Source of the DNA: Leptobrachium leishanense
Lineage: Eukaryota; Chordata; Amphibia; Anura; Megophryidae
Direction of reading: 5' to 3'
DNA length: 64,000 nucleotides
NCBI GenBank assembly: GCA_009667805.1
Contig: CM019068.1
Coordinates: 10,231,950-10,295,949, forward strand
Positions 35,660 through 47,771 of the stretch are shown piece by piece. The position numbers were made by a program, and so were the translations under genes. The notes beneath the pieces are model-generated. The model was not told the DNA's origin and made no database searches. It was given only the letters and a program-made list of their open reading frames with translations. The stretch's first letter is position 1. Every line of letters begins with the position of its first letter.

Positions 35660-36180
35660 GGGGCTGTGTGGGGATAGATCAGGATGGGGTGCGTGGGGGC
35701 TGTGTGGGGGATAGATCAGGATGGGGTGCATGGGGCTGTGTGGGGGATAGATCAGGATGGGGTGTGTGGGGGCTGTCTGGGGGATAGATCAGGATGGGGT
35801 GCATGGGGCTGTGTGGGGGATCAGGATGGGGCTGTGTGGGGGATAGATCAGGATGGGGTGTGTGGGGGATAGATCAGGATGGGGTTCATGGGGGCTGGGT
35901 GGGGGATAGATCAGGATGGGGTGCATGGGGCTGTGTGGGGGATAAATCAGGATGGGGTGCATGGGGGCTGTGTGGGGGATAGATCAGGATGGGGTTCATG
36001 GGGGCTGTGTGGGGGATAGATCAGGATGGGGTTCATGGGGCTGGGTGGGGATAGACCAGGATGGGGTGCATGGGGCTGTGTGGGGGATAGATCAGGATGG
36101 GGCTGTGTGGGGGATAGATCAGGATGGGGTTCATGGGGGCTGGGTGGGGATAGATCAGGATGGGGGCTGTGTGGAGGGTA
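35660..36180 (+). repeat. 38-bp G-rich minisatellite (about 14 copies)
   Basis: The unit is GGATAGATCAGGATGGGGTG plus CATGGGGGCTGTGTGGGG. Units lacking part of the G-rich half occur at about 35820-35870 and 36100. Every unit has at least three runs of four or more G on the plus strand. Confidence 0.95.
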
Positions 36181-36735
36181 TTATGGAGTGAGCTGAGAGG
36201 TACACACGTGGTGGCGCTGCTAGTGGCCTGTGTAATTAGTTATGAGTGTCGCCTGTGTGAGTTCATTCACATCCAGGCAGGTAACGGGTTAATGGTCCAG
36301 GTCCGATGTGTCGTTCTGCGTTGCGGCTGAAGTAGCTGTTCGTACATTTTACGCATTATGGCGGCGCTAACTCAAACAGATGGCGGTGGGGGGGGCGTTT
36401 GTAATACACAGACGGTATATTTAGCAGCATTTGCATATTACCGACACTACAGCTACAACAAATTACACAACGCACAAAACGTTTCAACAGACAATGGTAA
36501 CATTAATATCATTTGTCCGGCGCCGGGTTTGATGCGCCGCACTGTTTGGGCACAGGATGCTTTCAGTATCTGGAAAACTAACTTCTTTTCCTGCACCTCA
36601 TTCCCTGAAATAATGTTTACACATCGGTAACAGGGATCGCTATTTATTAAATTCACATTTTTGTTACATTTTGTGTCAAGGATCTTCCTTCGGGGTGTGT
36701 ATCCAGCTAGAATGTTCTAGATACTAAATACACAC
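36181..36735. other. Apparently unique DNA, no gene recognised
   Basis: Nothing beyond short ORFs without domains. Confidence 0.4.
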
Positions 36736-37036
36736 AAATGTGGACAGAGGATGAATAGATGGACGGACAGACGGACAGACAGACAGACAGACAGATAAAC
36801 AAACAGATACTCAATTATTCAGGTAGATCAATAAACAGATAAAAAGACAGAAAAACTGATATATAGACAGGTACAAACAGTTACACAGACAGATATATGT
36901 ACAGAAAGATAAACATATGACCGGACCGACAAATTAATAGATAGGTTGACATATAGACAGGCAGATACTGTATACAGATAGATTGGCTGACAGAAAGATA
37001 TACATATGGACAGACCGACAAATTGATAAACATATA
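36736..37036 (+). repeat. ACAG/GATA microsatellite
   Basis: GGACGGACAGACGGACAGACAGACAGAC followed by degenerate GATA and ACAG units. Host of the A5 insertion. Confidence 0.85.
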
Positions 37037-37936
37037 GGGGGTTATCCAAAGAGATTCGAAAAGTCACCGCATGTTCGGTGACTTTTTGTTCTCTTCAATT
37101 CGGTGATTGCATTTCGGTGACCCTGCGGTGTATTCAGCAAACAGCACAGGGCCCCGAATTGCAGGGAAAAGCTGCCGAAAACCTGACGATAACTAACCGA
37201 ATGCACGCTGAAAACAAAGCAAAAACATCTGGATTAACCTTTGAAAAAGCCGAACAGGAGCCGAATAGGAGCCGAATAGGAGCCGAATCACACAGAACCG
37301 AAGCAACTGTGACGTAGAGGAAGCAGTGAATAAATTAGAAAAACCATCTGTATTAATCTAGGAAAATGAAACGTTGTTTGCAAAGGAACTACTGAGCGAA
37401 AATGTCTGAAATTTTCACAGGAGGTCCAGGGAATGATAATAAAGAGGGCTGTTACAAAAAAAATAAGTAAACTGAAAAAAAAAAAAAAAAAAATCGGACT
37501 TTTAAAAAAAAAAAATAATTTTCAGAAAAATGCTTAAAGTATCCTAAAAAATCTATAAATAAAGAGACTCTTTGCTGCAGAATTTTATAATGAACGGTTT
37601 ATTAGATATTGAATTAAAATGGGAATATTTTTAACATTGAAGTCTATGGGATTCTCTTTATTAAACTTGCCGAATTAAACCACCGAATGGCAGGGCATTA
37701 GGGGAACCTTTCACTGCTGGTTTGTGTTCTCTGAATAGCCGAAGCAGTGCTTTTACATGGGGATTTCACTGCCCTCGAACAGGGACCGAACAGGCACCGT
37801 ATGTTCGGGCAATTCGCCAGGATTTGGCGAATTGCCTGCTCTCTGGATAGCCGAATGGTCAGGAAAGGTAACCGAACGCTGATTTTCAGCGTTCGGTTAC
37901 CTTTCTCAAGCAATTCGATCTCTTTGAATAACCCTG
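37037..37936 (-). mobile_element. Family A element A5 (900 bp), ATA duplication
   Basis: Starts GGGGGTTATCCAAAGAGATT (the expected CA is changed to GG) and ends CTTTGAATAACCCTG, with ATA at 37034-37036 and 37937-37939. Orientation is opposite to A4: the CGAAAAGTCACCG end comes first. Non-coding. Confidence 0.9.
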
Positions 37937-38560
37937 ATAGACTGATAAATCGATAGACAGATAAACAGACAAATAGATACTCAGACAGACAGACAGACAG
38001 ATATATAAGTAGATAAACAATTGAATAGAGCGACAATAGGGTTAAATAGATGAACAGACAGGCAGATCTTTCAGACAGACAAATACACAGACAGACAGAC
38101 AGACAGACCAATGCTCAGACAGACAGACGAATAGGTAGATTGACTTACAGAAAAATAAAAGTGGTGGATAGACAGGTATATAGATAGACGGACTGATGGA
38201 CAAACATGGACAGACTGATATGTAAATATGGAGACTCGTAGTGAGATAAACACGGGTGCAGATTTACAGATACTGTAGATCAAAGTGGATAGATGGACAG
38301 ATAGACATAACGATAGACATGTAGACAGACAGACATCTGTATGGATAGTGATAGATAAGTAGTTTATTATATGTTTGATTCAGTGACCATCATCTGGGGG
38401 GTTGTCCTGCTGGGATTTTGTAGAAGGTGCTTCATAGGCAGACAGGCACCCGGATGGTTAGACAGACAGATGGACAAACAGTCAAATGAAGAGACATCTA
38501 CATGGACAGAGAGATAGACAGACAAACGGATAGACAGCCAGCCAGCAGACACATGGAATT
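37937..38560 (+). repeat. ACAG/GATA microsatellite, degenerate
   Basis: CAGACAGACAGACAGACAGA-type runs at 37983 and 38090, mixed with GATA units. It continues the pattern at 36736-37036 across A5. Confidence 0.8.
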
Positions 38561-38650
38561 GATAAACACAGGGCCGGATTAACATAGGGGCAGATGGAGC
38601 AGCAGCTCCAGGCCCATGCCTCAGAATAGGCCCAGAGAAAGGATAACTAT

Positions 38651-39519
38651 CAGGGTTATTCAAAGAGATTCGAAAAGTCACTGCACGTTCGGTGACTTTT
38701 CGTTCTCTTCAATTCTGTGTAAATCGGCTTTCCCATTTCGGCGACCCTGCGGTGTATTCAGCAAGCACCACAGGGCCGCCGTAATGCAGGGAAAAGCCAC
38801 CGAAAACCCGGCGAATGCACGCCGAAAACCCGCAAAAACATCTGGATTAACCCGTCGAAGACGCCGGAAAAACCCGAGCAGGAGCCGATCACACGCAGCG
38901 AAGCCGCCGGAAAAAGCCGACACCGCAGACGAATGAAGTGAATAAATTAGCAAAACAGTACACTTGAATGTTTGAAAAGTGAAACGCTGTTTGCAAAGAA
39001 ACTACTGAGCGAAAATGTCTGGAATTTACATATAAAATCCAATGAATGATAATAAAAAGGTCTGTTACAGAAAAATGAAGTAAAGTTAAAAAATAAAAAA
39101 AATCCAGAAAAATGTTTAAAATATCCTAAAAAATCTATAAATAAAGAGACTCTTTACTGCAGAATTTTATAATGAACGGTTTATTAGATATGGAATTAAA
39201 ACGGGAATATATTTAACATTGAAGTCTATGGGATTCTCCTGAATAAACCTGTCGAATTAAACCACCGAATGGCAGGACATTTCGGGAACCTTTCACTGCT
39301 GGTTTGTGTTCTCTGAATAGCCGAAGCAGTGCTTTTTTATGGGGATTTCACTGCCCTCGAACAGGCACCGAACAGGCACCGTATGTGCAGCCAATTCGCC
39401 AGGATTTGGCGAATTGTCTGCTCTCTGGATAGCCGAATGGCCAGGAAAGGTAACCGAATACTGATTTTCTGCGTTCGGTTCCCTTTCTCCAGCAATTCGG
39501 ATCTCTTTGAATAACCCTG
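38651..39519 (-). mobile_element. Family A element A6
   Basis: Starts CAGGGTTATTCAAAGAGATT and ends GGATCTCTTTGAATAACCCTG. Left flank TAT, right flank TTT, so the duplication carries one mismatch. Same orientation as A5. It lies inside element I. Non-coding. Confidence 0.88.
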
Positions 39520-39877
39520 TTTGTCTGCATTTGGACCCCTGTATCTCCATCTCCATAGCAACTACAGGGTCCAGTGAGGTATCACTGGAAAGGCCAGAGC
39601 ATGACCAGATTTTAAGTAAAAAAAATAAAATATTTACTTTTTCTTTCCAACAGTATAATTGAAAAGTGCTGCACTAACTCACCATCACATTTCTCAAGTC
39701 ACCAACAAGTGTGGAGGTGATGGTACAATCCATTGTTACAAATTGTTACATCAAAAACCTAAACTGCCGCACAGCAGCGAAGAGCTCTGGGGGGGACTTT
39801 GGACCCCTGCGTCACTAATCTTTACACCTCACAAGGTCAAGTGAGGTGTCATTGGAAAGGGCAGAGTCTGGCCTTTA

Positions 39878-40286
39878 GGCTAGGGTCAAATGAACACATT
39901 TTTCGCATCTTCTGTAAAAAAGTACATCCGAATGCATTGACGTATTTTTTCACGGAATGCGTGACAACGGTCAAACGATGCGCATTCTCGTGCGTGATTT
40001 TGTACGGATCGTCAATAAAACCCTTTTTGCGTCTGGACGTTATGTTATCCGGTCATTAGCAGCGTCTGACGTCTCCTAATCACGCATACACACCGCTATG
40101 CGGACGCAGCGCACTCTGTACGTCAGTACTAGCGATTCTGCGTTCTCGAAAAAATTTATTTGTTTGCCGCTTGCGTTGTGCGGCCGTACTCCGTATATTG
40201 CCCGTCATTGCGCGTCATTTGCTGCTTCTGCGGCCGTGATTAAGTGCGCCTAAACGCACGTTAAAAATGCATTAGTCTGACCCTAA
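39878..40286. mobile_element. Family B Harbinger-like MITE, copy B4
   Basis: Left end GGCTAGGGTCAAATGAACAC after TTA (39875-39877). The right end ATTAGTCTGACCCTAA is followed by TTA and has lost the terminal GCC. The family interior, GTACGGATCGTCAATAAAAC and TTTTTGCGTCTGGACGTTAT, is present. Confidence 0.8.
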
Positions 40287-40713
40287 TTAATACCAAATGT
40301 AACCATGTAAAATCTAAAAGAAAAGAAAACACATTTTTTATTTATTTATTTTTAGTTCCAAAGCGATGGCATTGTCCACTTGTCACGTATAAAATGAGCA
40401 ATACCACTGCCATTACCTTCTCATTTCCCAGGCTGGGAGCAAGGTCAGCGTTTTATACATAGTCATATTATTTGTAAAAAAACATGTTCCAAAACACAAG
40501 GGAAATATTTCCTTCTTTTTTTTTTCATTTTTTGGTTAACATTGTATATTTTCTCAAAAAGATGCAGTAACAGGTTCTCATTTCACATTTTTTTTTACAA
40601 GAATTCCCTATAGATTATATAACCAGAAAAGTTTGGATGATGAAATGGTAAATTTTTTTTACACCAGTCTTTAAATGATTGAAATCTGAATGAAAAATGA
40701 ATCACATAGTAAC
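40287..40713. other. AT-rich interior of element I, no gene
   Basis: Contains homopolymer runs of A and T; no recognisable feature. Confidence 0.4.
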
Positions 40714-43571
40714 TGCCTGGTTACATATACCTGTATCCGCCTGGTTACATATACCTGTATCCGTCTGGTTACATATACCTGTATCCGCCTGGTTACATAT
40801 ACCTGTATCCGCCTGGTTACATATACCTGTATCTGCCTGGTTACATATACCTGTATCCGCCTGGTTACATATAACTGTATCTGCCTGGTTACATATACCT
40901 GTATCCGCCTGGTTATATATACCTGTATCTGCCTGGTTACATATACCTGTATCCGCCTGGTTACATATACCTGTATCTGCCTGGTTACATATACCTGTAT
41001 CCGCCTGGTTATATATACCTGTATCTGCCTGGTTACATATACCTGTATCTGCCTGGTTACATATACCTGTATCTGCCTGGTTAGATATACCTGTATCTGC
41101 CTGGTTACATATACCTGTATCTGCCTGGTTACATATACCTGTATCTGCCTGGTTACATATACCTGTATCTGCCTGGTTACATATACCTGTATCCGCCTGG
41201 TTACATATACCTGTATCTGCCTGGTTACATATACCTGTATCCGCCTGGTTACATATACCTGTATCTGCCTGGTTACATATACCTGTATCCGCCTGGTTAC
41301 ATATACCTGTATCTGCCTGGTTATATATACCTGTATCCGCCTGGTTACACATACCTGTATCTGCCTGGTTACATATACCTGTATCCGCCTGGTTACATAT
41401 ACCTGTATCTGCCTGGTTACATATACCTGTATCTGCCTGGTTATATATACCTGTATCTGCCTGGTTACATATACCTGTATCCGCCTGGTTACATATACCT
41501 GTATCTGCCTGGTTACATATACCTGTATCTGCCTGGTTACATATACCTGTATCTGCCTGGTTACATATACCTGTATGCGCCTGGTTATATATACCTGTAT
41601 CCGCCTGGTTACATATACCTGTATCCGCCTGGTTACATATACCTGTATCTGCCTGGTTACATATACCTGTATCTGCCTGGTTACATATACCTGTATCCGC
41701 CTGGTTACATATACCTGTATCCGCCTGGTTACATATACCTGTATCTGCCTGGTTACATATACCTGTATCCGCCTGGTTACATATACCTGTATCTGCCTGG
41801 TTACATATACCTGTATCTGCCTGGTACATATACCTGTATCTGCCTGGTTATATATACCTGTATCCGCCTGGTTACATATACCTGTATCTGCCTGGTTACA
41901 TATACCTGTATCTGCCTGGTTATATATACCTGTATCCGCCTGGTTATATATACCTGTATCCGCCTGGTTACATATACCTGTATCTGCCTGGTTACATATA
42001 CCTGTATCCGCCTGGTTACATATACCTGTATCTGCCTGGTTATATATACCTGTATCCGCCTGGTTATATATACCTGTATCTGCCTGGTTACATATACCTG
42101 TATCTGCCTGGTTACATATACCTGTATCTGCCTGGTTACATATACCTGTATCTGCCTGGTTACATATACCTGTATCTGCCTGGTTATATATACCTGTATC
42201 CGCCTGGTTACATATACCTGTATCTGCCTGGTTACATATACCTGTATCTGCCTGGTTATATATACCTGTATCCGCCTGGTTATATATACCTGTATCCGCC
42301 TGGTTACATATACCTGTATCTGCCTGGTTATATATACCTGTATCCGCCTGGTTATATATACCTGTATCTGCCTGGTTATATATACCTGTATCTGCCTGGT
42401 TATATATACCTGTATCCGCCTGGTTATATATACCTGTACCTGCCTGGTTACATATACCCGTATCCGCCTGGTTACATATACCTGTATCTGCCTGGTTACA
42501 TATACCTGTATCCGCCTGGTTACATATACCTGTATCTGCCTGGTTACATATACCTGTATCTGCCTGGTTATATATACCTGTATCCGCCTGGTTATATATA
42601 CCCGTATCCGCCTGGTTACATATACCTGTATCTGCCTGGTTACATATACCTGTATCTGCCTGGTTACATATACCTGTATCTGCCTGGTTATATATACCTG
42701 TATCTGCCTGGTTACATATACCTGTATCTGCCTGGTTACATATACCCGTATCCGCCTGGTTACATATACCTGTATCCGCCTGGTTACATATACCTGTATC
42801 TGCCTGGTTACATATACCTGTATCTGCCTGGTTACATATACCTGTATCTGCCTGGTTACATATACCTGTATCTGCCTGGTTATATATACCTGTATCTGCC
42901 TGGTTACATATACCTGTATCTGCCTGGTTACATATACCTGTATCTGCCTGGTTACATATACCTGTATCTGCCTGGTTACATATACCTGTATCTGCCTGGT
43001 TACATATACCTGTATCTGCCTGGTTATATATACCTGTATCTGCCTGGTTACATATACCTGTATCTGCCTGGTTACATATACCTGTATCTGCCTGGTTACA
43101 TATACCTGTATCCTGCCTGGTTACATATACCTGTATCTGCCTGGTTATATATACCTGTATCTGCCTGGTTACATATACCTGTATCTGCCTGGTTACATAT
43201 ACCTGTATCTGCCTGGTTACATATACCTGTATCTGCCTGGTTACATATACCTGTATCTGCCTGGTTACATATACCTGTATCTGCCTGGTTACATATACCT
43301 GTATCCGCCTGGTTACATATACCTGTATCTGCCTGGTTACATATACCTGTATCTGCCTGGTTACATATACCTGTATCTGCCTGGTTACATATACCTGTAT
43401 CTGCCTGGTTACATATACCTGTATCTGCCTGGTTACATATACCTGTATCTGCCTGGTTACATATACCTGTATCTGCCTGGTTACATATACCTGTATCTGC
43501 CTGGTTACATATACCTGTATCCGCATGGTTACATATACCTGTATCTGCCTGGTTACATATACCTGTACCTG
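40714..43571 (+). repeat. 24-bp satellite, about 119 copies
   Basis: The unit is GCCTGGTTACATATACCTGT plus ATCY, where Y is C or T. A second variable site is TTACATATA/TTATATATA. Because 24 is a multiple of three, several frames stay open for 950-985 codons on both strands. A 23-bp unit at about 41822 and a 25-bp unit at about 43110 shift the translation pattern. These ORFs are repeat artefacts. The array is wholly inside hAT-type element I. Confidence 0.97.
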
Positions 43572-43680
43572 CTCTATTAAATAACCAAAAATATGTTTTC
43601 ATTTCACTAAACAACAAAAAAAGCCCCCAAAATATTCAGCTCCCGCCCCATTGAGATCTTAATCCGGTCCTGGATAAACA

Positions 43681-44923
43681 GATAAACATAAACGAGATTG
43701 TTTCCTGCGGCAGCCGGGTGTTTTATTGATGTTTTGGGGTTAAATTAGAAGCTTTTCTAACATCACATATATAATTATAACAATGAAGGCTGCACATTTC
43801 CAGGCGCACTGTCTGCTTGTTACATTGTCTCTCCCCGGGGTGACACACTGTGTCTTCTGACCAGCGATATTTCTATTGTTCACAATGAAAATCCTTTCGC
43901 AGTATATTAACCCCTGGCCGCGCGTCCTCGCTGTGATCAGGCCGCGGGCGCCCTGTGACGCATTCCGCGGGTTGTCTTTTAATGATAACAATGTAATTAG
44001 GAGGAATTCCAATTATCTGCCAGGATTAAAGTATCGCTCAGGGGCCCAAAACCAGACGCAGATTTCACGTTCTCGCCAGTTACAATATGGATCTGCCATA
44101 GATTTCTTTCTAACATGCCCTGGCAGAGCTGCCAACGGTGCCAGTTTTCCAGGGACTTCTCGCTTCTGTGAGGGTTAAATAATAGCCTGGCACTATATGT
44201 CGTGAGATTGAGACTTGCAGTAAATGAGTTAAAGGGACGCTCTGCTCATCCATTGTTTTTAAGTGGTCAAGATGTAAGTCTCGCCCCTCCCTGCTCCCCT
44301 GATTTGTTGAAATCGCTGGGTGAAGCAGAGGAGTTTCCTCCCTCCCTCCACCCACCCAGCATCACTAGCAGGCGGGATTTAGAATTTCCCGGCTGCCGGT
44401 CACTAGATCGGTCGCTAGTGATGTCACACACAGAGATTGGCCGGGTTCGGGAGTCCCGCCCTGAGCCGAAGGGGAGGAGCAGCACGCGGCGAGGGAGAAA
44501 AGGAGAGGAAAATCAATGTAAATAAAAAGAAAGATTAAAAGAATAATTGGGCAGAGGCTGCAGCAGGATCTGTACAATTACTTAAGGTCAAAAAGGGGAA
44601 CTCTGTTTATTAAAAGTGTTCTTTTAAATTTAGATTCTCTGGACAGTTAACCCCTCGCAACACTGAGCACAAACCGAAACTAAGACTGTTGGCAACCATG
44701 CACGGGAGCGTCGTGTCATTGCATCACTATCATCCCTCCGAGTGTCCCTCTGCAGGGAGGAGAGCTGGGCCGCCACTAGAAAAGGGTGAGTGCGGGCATA
44801 GTGCGGGCACAGGCCTCACGATCCTGGGGACCCTCGGTGGAGAATCTTCAGCTCCAAGTGGTGGTGGAGCGAATGCCCATATGCACATCTCTCGCAAGAG
44901 ACATGCTCTCATGAAAAAATATA
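43681..44923. other. Apparently unique DNA, possibly with conserved non-coding sequence
   Basis: 43690-44010 is low in repeats and has AT-rich TAATTA-like motifs (ATGTAATTAGG, AATTATCTGCC). 44340-44480 is CG-rich with an inverted CCAAT (GATTGGCC). No start, splice-bounded exon or domain can be supported. Confidence 0.3.
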
Positions 44924-45182
44924 CGTCCCAGCATAGGCGTCTCTACAGGGGGGCAAAGGGGCAATTGCCCCCTCTAGGTTATTCCTTGCCCCCATGTGCC
45001 CCCCCCACCAGGGATCAGAATCCAACTTCCCCCACTAAGGTCAGACTGCAGTATCTCCTTCCACATGCGTCGTACATGGTCAAACGAGGTGTCATTGGAA
45101 ATGGCAGAGTCTGGCTTTTCCAATGATACCCAAAGTGCCCATGTTCAGTGTACAATAAAGGATTGAATAAAACATACTCGCC

Positions 45183-45250
45183 ACCCAGGACATACTTGAA
45201 AACAAGAGAAATCTCAATGTATCCTTCCTGGTAAAATCCTTAAAAAAAAA
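45183..45250 (+). mobile_element. LINE 3' tail fragment (L2/Rex1-like), solo
   Basis: CACCCAGGACATACTTGAAA, CAAGAGAAATCTCAATGTAT and CCTTCCTGGTAAAATCCTTA match the tail of the LINE at 53615-54317. It ends in an A-run. It lies inside element H. Confidence 0.8.
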
Positions 45251-45349
45251 ATGGCTCAGCAGTGAAGGGGTTAACATTCACACTATATTACATTATGTAT
45301 TACCTTCGTTTTTTACCTTGTTTTAGTTATATATTAAGGATCAATAGCC

Positions 45350-46130
45350 ATGCTTCATCCCTCACAGTATATTCATTTTATTTTTTTCCTTGATTAATGG
45401 CATTTTAGGGGTTAATGGGCAGGCTTCATGCCTCACAGTATATTCATTTCTTGTTTTCGCTAGATTAATTACATTTTAGGAGTTAATGTGTAGGCTACAT
45501 GCATCACAGTGGATACATATCATGTTTTCCCTTGATCACTGACATTTTAGCGGTTAATGGGCTAGCTACATGCCTCACAGTGTATTCATTTCATGTTTTC
45601 CCTAGATTAATTGCATTTTAGGGGTTAATGGGTAGGCTACATGCCTCACAGTGTATTCATTTCATGTTTTCCCTAGATTAATTGCATTTTAGGGGTTAAT
45701 GGGTAGACTACATGCCTCACAGTGTATTAATTTCATGTTTTCCCTTGATTAATTGCATTTTAGGAGTTAATGGGTAGGCTACATGCCTCAGTGTATTCAT
45801 TTCATGTTTTCCCTAGATTAATTGCATTTTAGGGGTTAATGGGTAGGCTACATGCCTCACAGTGTATTAATTTCATGTTTTCCCTTGATTAATTGCATTT
45901 TAGGGGTTAATGGGTAGGCTACATGCCTCACAGTGTATTCATTTCATGTTTTCCCTAGATTAATTGCATTTTAGGGGTTAATGGGTAGGCTACATGCCTC
46001 ACAGTGTATTCACATGCCTCACAGTGTATTCATTTCATGTCTTCCATTGATTAATGGCATTTTAGCGGTTAATGCGTAGGCTACATGCTATGTTGTTTAT
46101 TATTTTTATTGTATTTTTCCCTGGGTTTAT
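45350..46130 (+). repeat. 71-bp minisatellite, about 11 copies
   Basis: The unit is CATTTTAGGGGTTAATGGGT, AGGCTACATGCCTCACAGTG, TATTCATTTCATGTTTTCCC, then TAGATTAATTG. Outer units are diverged and central units near identical, as expected from unequal exchange. A partial unit duplication (ACATGCCTCACAGTGTATTC) is at about 46010-46030. Confidence 0.95.
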
Positions 46131-46678
46131 GGAATTTTAGGGGTTATTATGGAAGTTAGAATATAAAGGGTCTGTTTATCTTTAGATCCTTTGCTCTTCG
46201 TTACATTTCGGGAATCAATTTAGCCAAAAATATGGTAAATTCCCTATTTAACGAATGGTCACCGTGATTTGCGAAAACTGGAGTTGCTGAAGCAGTTATA
46301 GAACGTCGGCAAAAACCATTGAATTGCGGCGAATAAAATACTGAATTTAAGTATCTGGTTAATACAACATAAAGGTGTCATTGCATCACATTACTCATCG
46401 CATCACATTACTCATCGCATCACATTACTCTGGGATTATGCAATTTTATTTATATATACCTACTTTTTTTAGCGGTTTGATTTAATGGTGAAAATTATTA
46501 GTGCCCCCCAGTACTGACTGTGGTTTCTTATATGCCCCCCTATATATTGTTCCTAGAGTCGCCACTGCGTCCCAGATTGCCAACCCAACGATCGCCAGAG
46601 AAATCAAGAATTGTAGTGGGGGGGCCCTTTCCAAGGCTTTTCCTGGACACCCTACAAAGGCTTTAGGTCAGGGATGTC

Positions 46679-46805
46679 CAAACTCCAGCCCCCCAGATGT
46701 CAAAGACCTATAACTCCCATGCTTCTCCATCCATTTAATGCAGTCAGAGATTTCTGGGAGTTGTAGTTCAGGAACATCTGGGGGGCTGGAGTTTGGACAT
46801 CCCTG
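46679..46805. mobile_element. hAT MITE (127 bp) with perfect 8-bp duplication
   Basis: Starts CAGGGATGTCCAAACTCCAG and ends with the inverse. CTTTAGGT lies on both sides (46671-46678, 46806-46813). The centre holds TATAACTCCCATGC / GGGAGTTGTAGTT. Confidence 0.95.
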
Positions 46806-46813
46806 CTTTAGGT

Positions 46814-47770
46814 GGTCTATTCTTGGACCCAAATGTTTTTTTTTTGTAGGTCTGGCATTAAACAGGCACTTGCAAAGTATTTACCCCTAAACCTATTTAA
46901 GCTGGGGCTGTCAGCTGATCGGGAGGGCTAAGTTAAAACCGAGTGCCATGCGGTTGAGCCATGTGACTTTGGGGGGGTGTCTTTGCATCCCCACCTCCCG
47001 ACCCGCTCCAGATTGAACGCCGCATGTAGACAAGGTCTGGTTATGATTTAGATTTGCCTTCAAATTACATTATTCTGATTCAATTTCCTGATCTGATTAA
47101 TCTCAGCGGATCACATTAAATCAGTGAGCGTCCAGTTACTGCGGAGGCCGCCGACTAATTAGCTTGATTCCTGCAGATATGTTCCAGAAAAACAAACATG
47201 CTTTTTGAACAATGGGTATGAGGTCATCGACGTGACCTGCGCACCTGCCTCGTCCTCGCTTTATCTCCATCAGTCGCTGCCCGCTGCTGGCGTGCGCCTC
47301 TGTGATCTCATGCGCTCCCCGGTGTGCAGACAGGTCCAGGCTGCATTTGATTCGTTTTTGGCGAGGATATTCGAGGATATCTTTTGCAGACATGTTATGA
47401 TGCGTTCGGCTGACACGTCTGTGTTTCGCATCATCTGATAAGCTTTTTTTTCTTTAATAATCAAATTCTGGAAGAAACCATGGAAGAAACGTCTCGCGTA
47501 TTGAAAACCTGCAGCCGTAACAGCACAAGCGACCTGTCCACTTTGGAATGCGGGGAACGGGATTGTTATAGTGTTACGTAATCGTTAGACGTGTATGTAT
47601 GTCCTTCTCGGAGTTCCCCGCTGCATGGGGGCAATGTGGCGCGTGAGCTCTGTAAAGCAGCTCCCAGAATTGCTGGGATGTGTAAATCTCTTCCATAATT
47701 AGAAATCTCAAAAACAGGTGACAGGAGGCCTCGCGCTCTTAATAAAATCCAATGTTTATTTAAGACAATA
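46814..47770. other. Apparently unique DNA, possibly conserved non-coding
   Basis: 47030-47460 lacks repeats and has homeodomain-like TAATTA/ATTAAT motifs (GACTAATTAGC, TGATTAATCTC). No exon can be supported; this is only a candidate for comparison. Confidence 0.3.
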
Positions 47771-47771
47771 A

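Larger units (their letters stand above)
38569..43672. mobile_element. hAT-type element I (5.1 kb), non-autonomous, carrying a satellite
   Basis: Ends CAGGGCCGGATTAACATAGG and (inverted) CAGGACCGGATTAAGATCTC, with a perfect 8-bp duplication GATAAACA at 38561-38568 and 43673-43680. The 8-bp duplication and CAG ends indicate hAT. Inside are family A (38651-39519), two copies of a GTCATTGGAAAGGGCAGAG-type repeat (about 39570-39610 and 39830-39870), family B (39878-40286) and the 24-bp array. No transposase is recognisable, so it was mobilised in trans or has lost its gene. Confidence 0.9.
44932..46567. mobile_element. hAT-type element H (1.64 kb), non-autonomous, carrying a 71-bp array
   Basis: Left end CATAGGCGTCTCTACAGGGG, right end (inverted) CAGTGGCGACTCTAGGAACA, with a perfect 8-bp duplication CGTCCCAG at 44924-44931 and 46568-46575. 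Interior: GTCATTGGAAATGGCAGAG repeat at about 45090, a solo LINE tail at 45183-45250, a 71-bp array and a 20-bp triplicate at 46380-46432. No transposase. Confidence 0.88.

Noticed and set aside
40671..43654. ORFs of 951, 964 and 985 codons on both strands
   Set aside because: They are translations of a 24-bp tandem repeat (a multiple of three), open in several frames at once. No domain, no codon bias, and the frame identity changes at a 23-bp and a 25-bp unit.
44340..44500. A CpG-rich promoter
   Set aside because: One inverted CCAAT and moderate CG content are not enough. No downstream exon can be supported.
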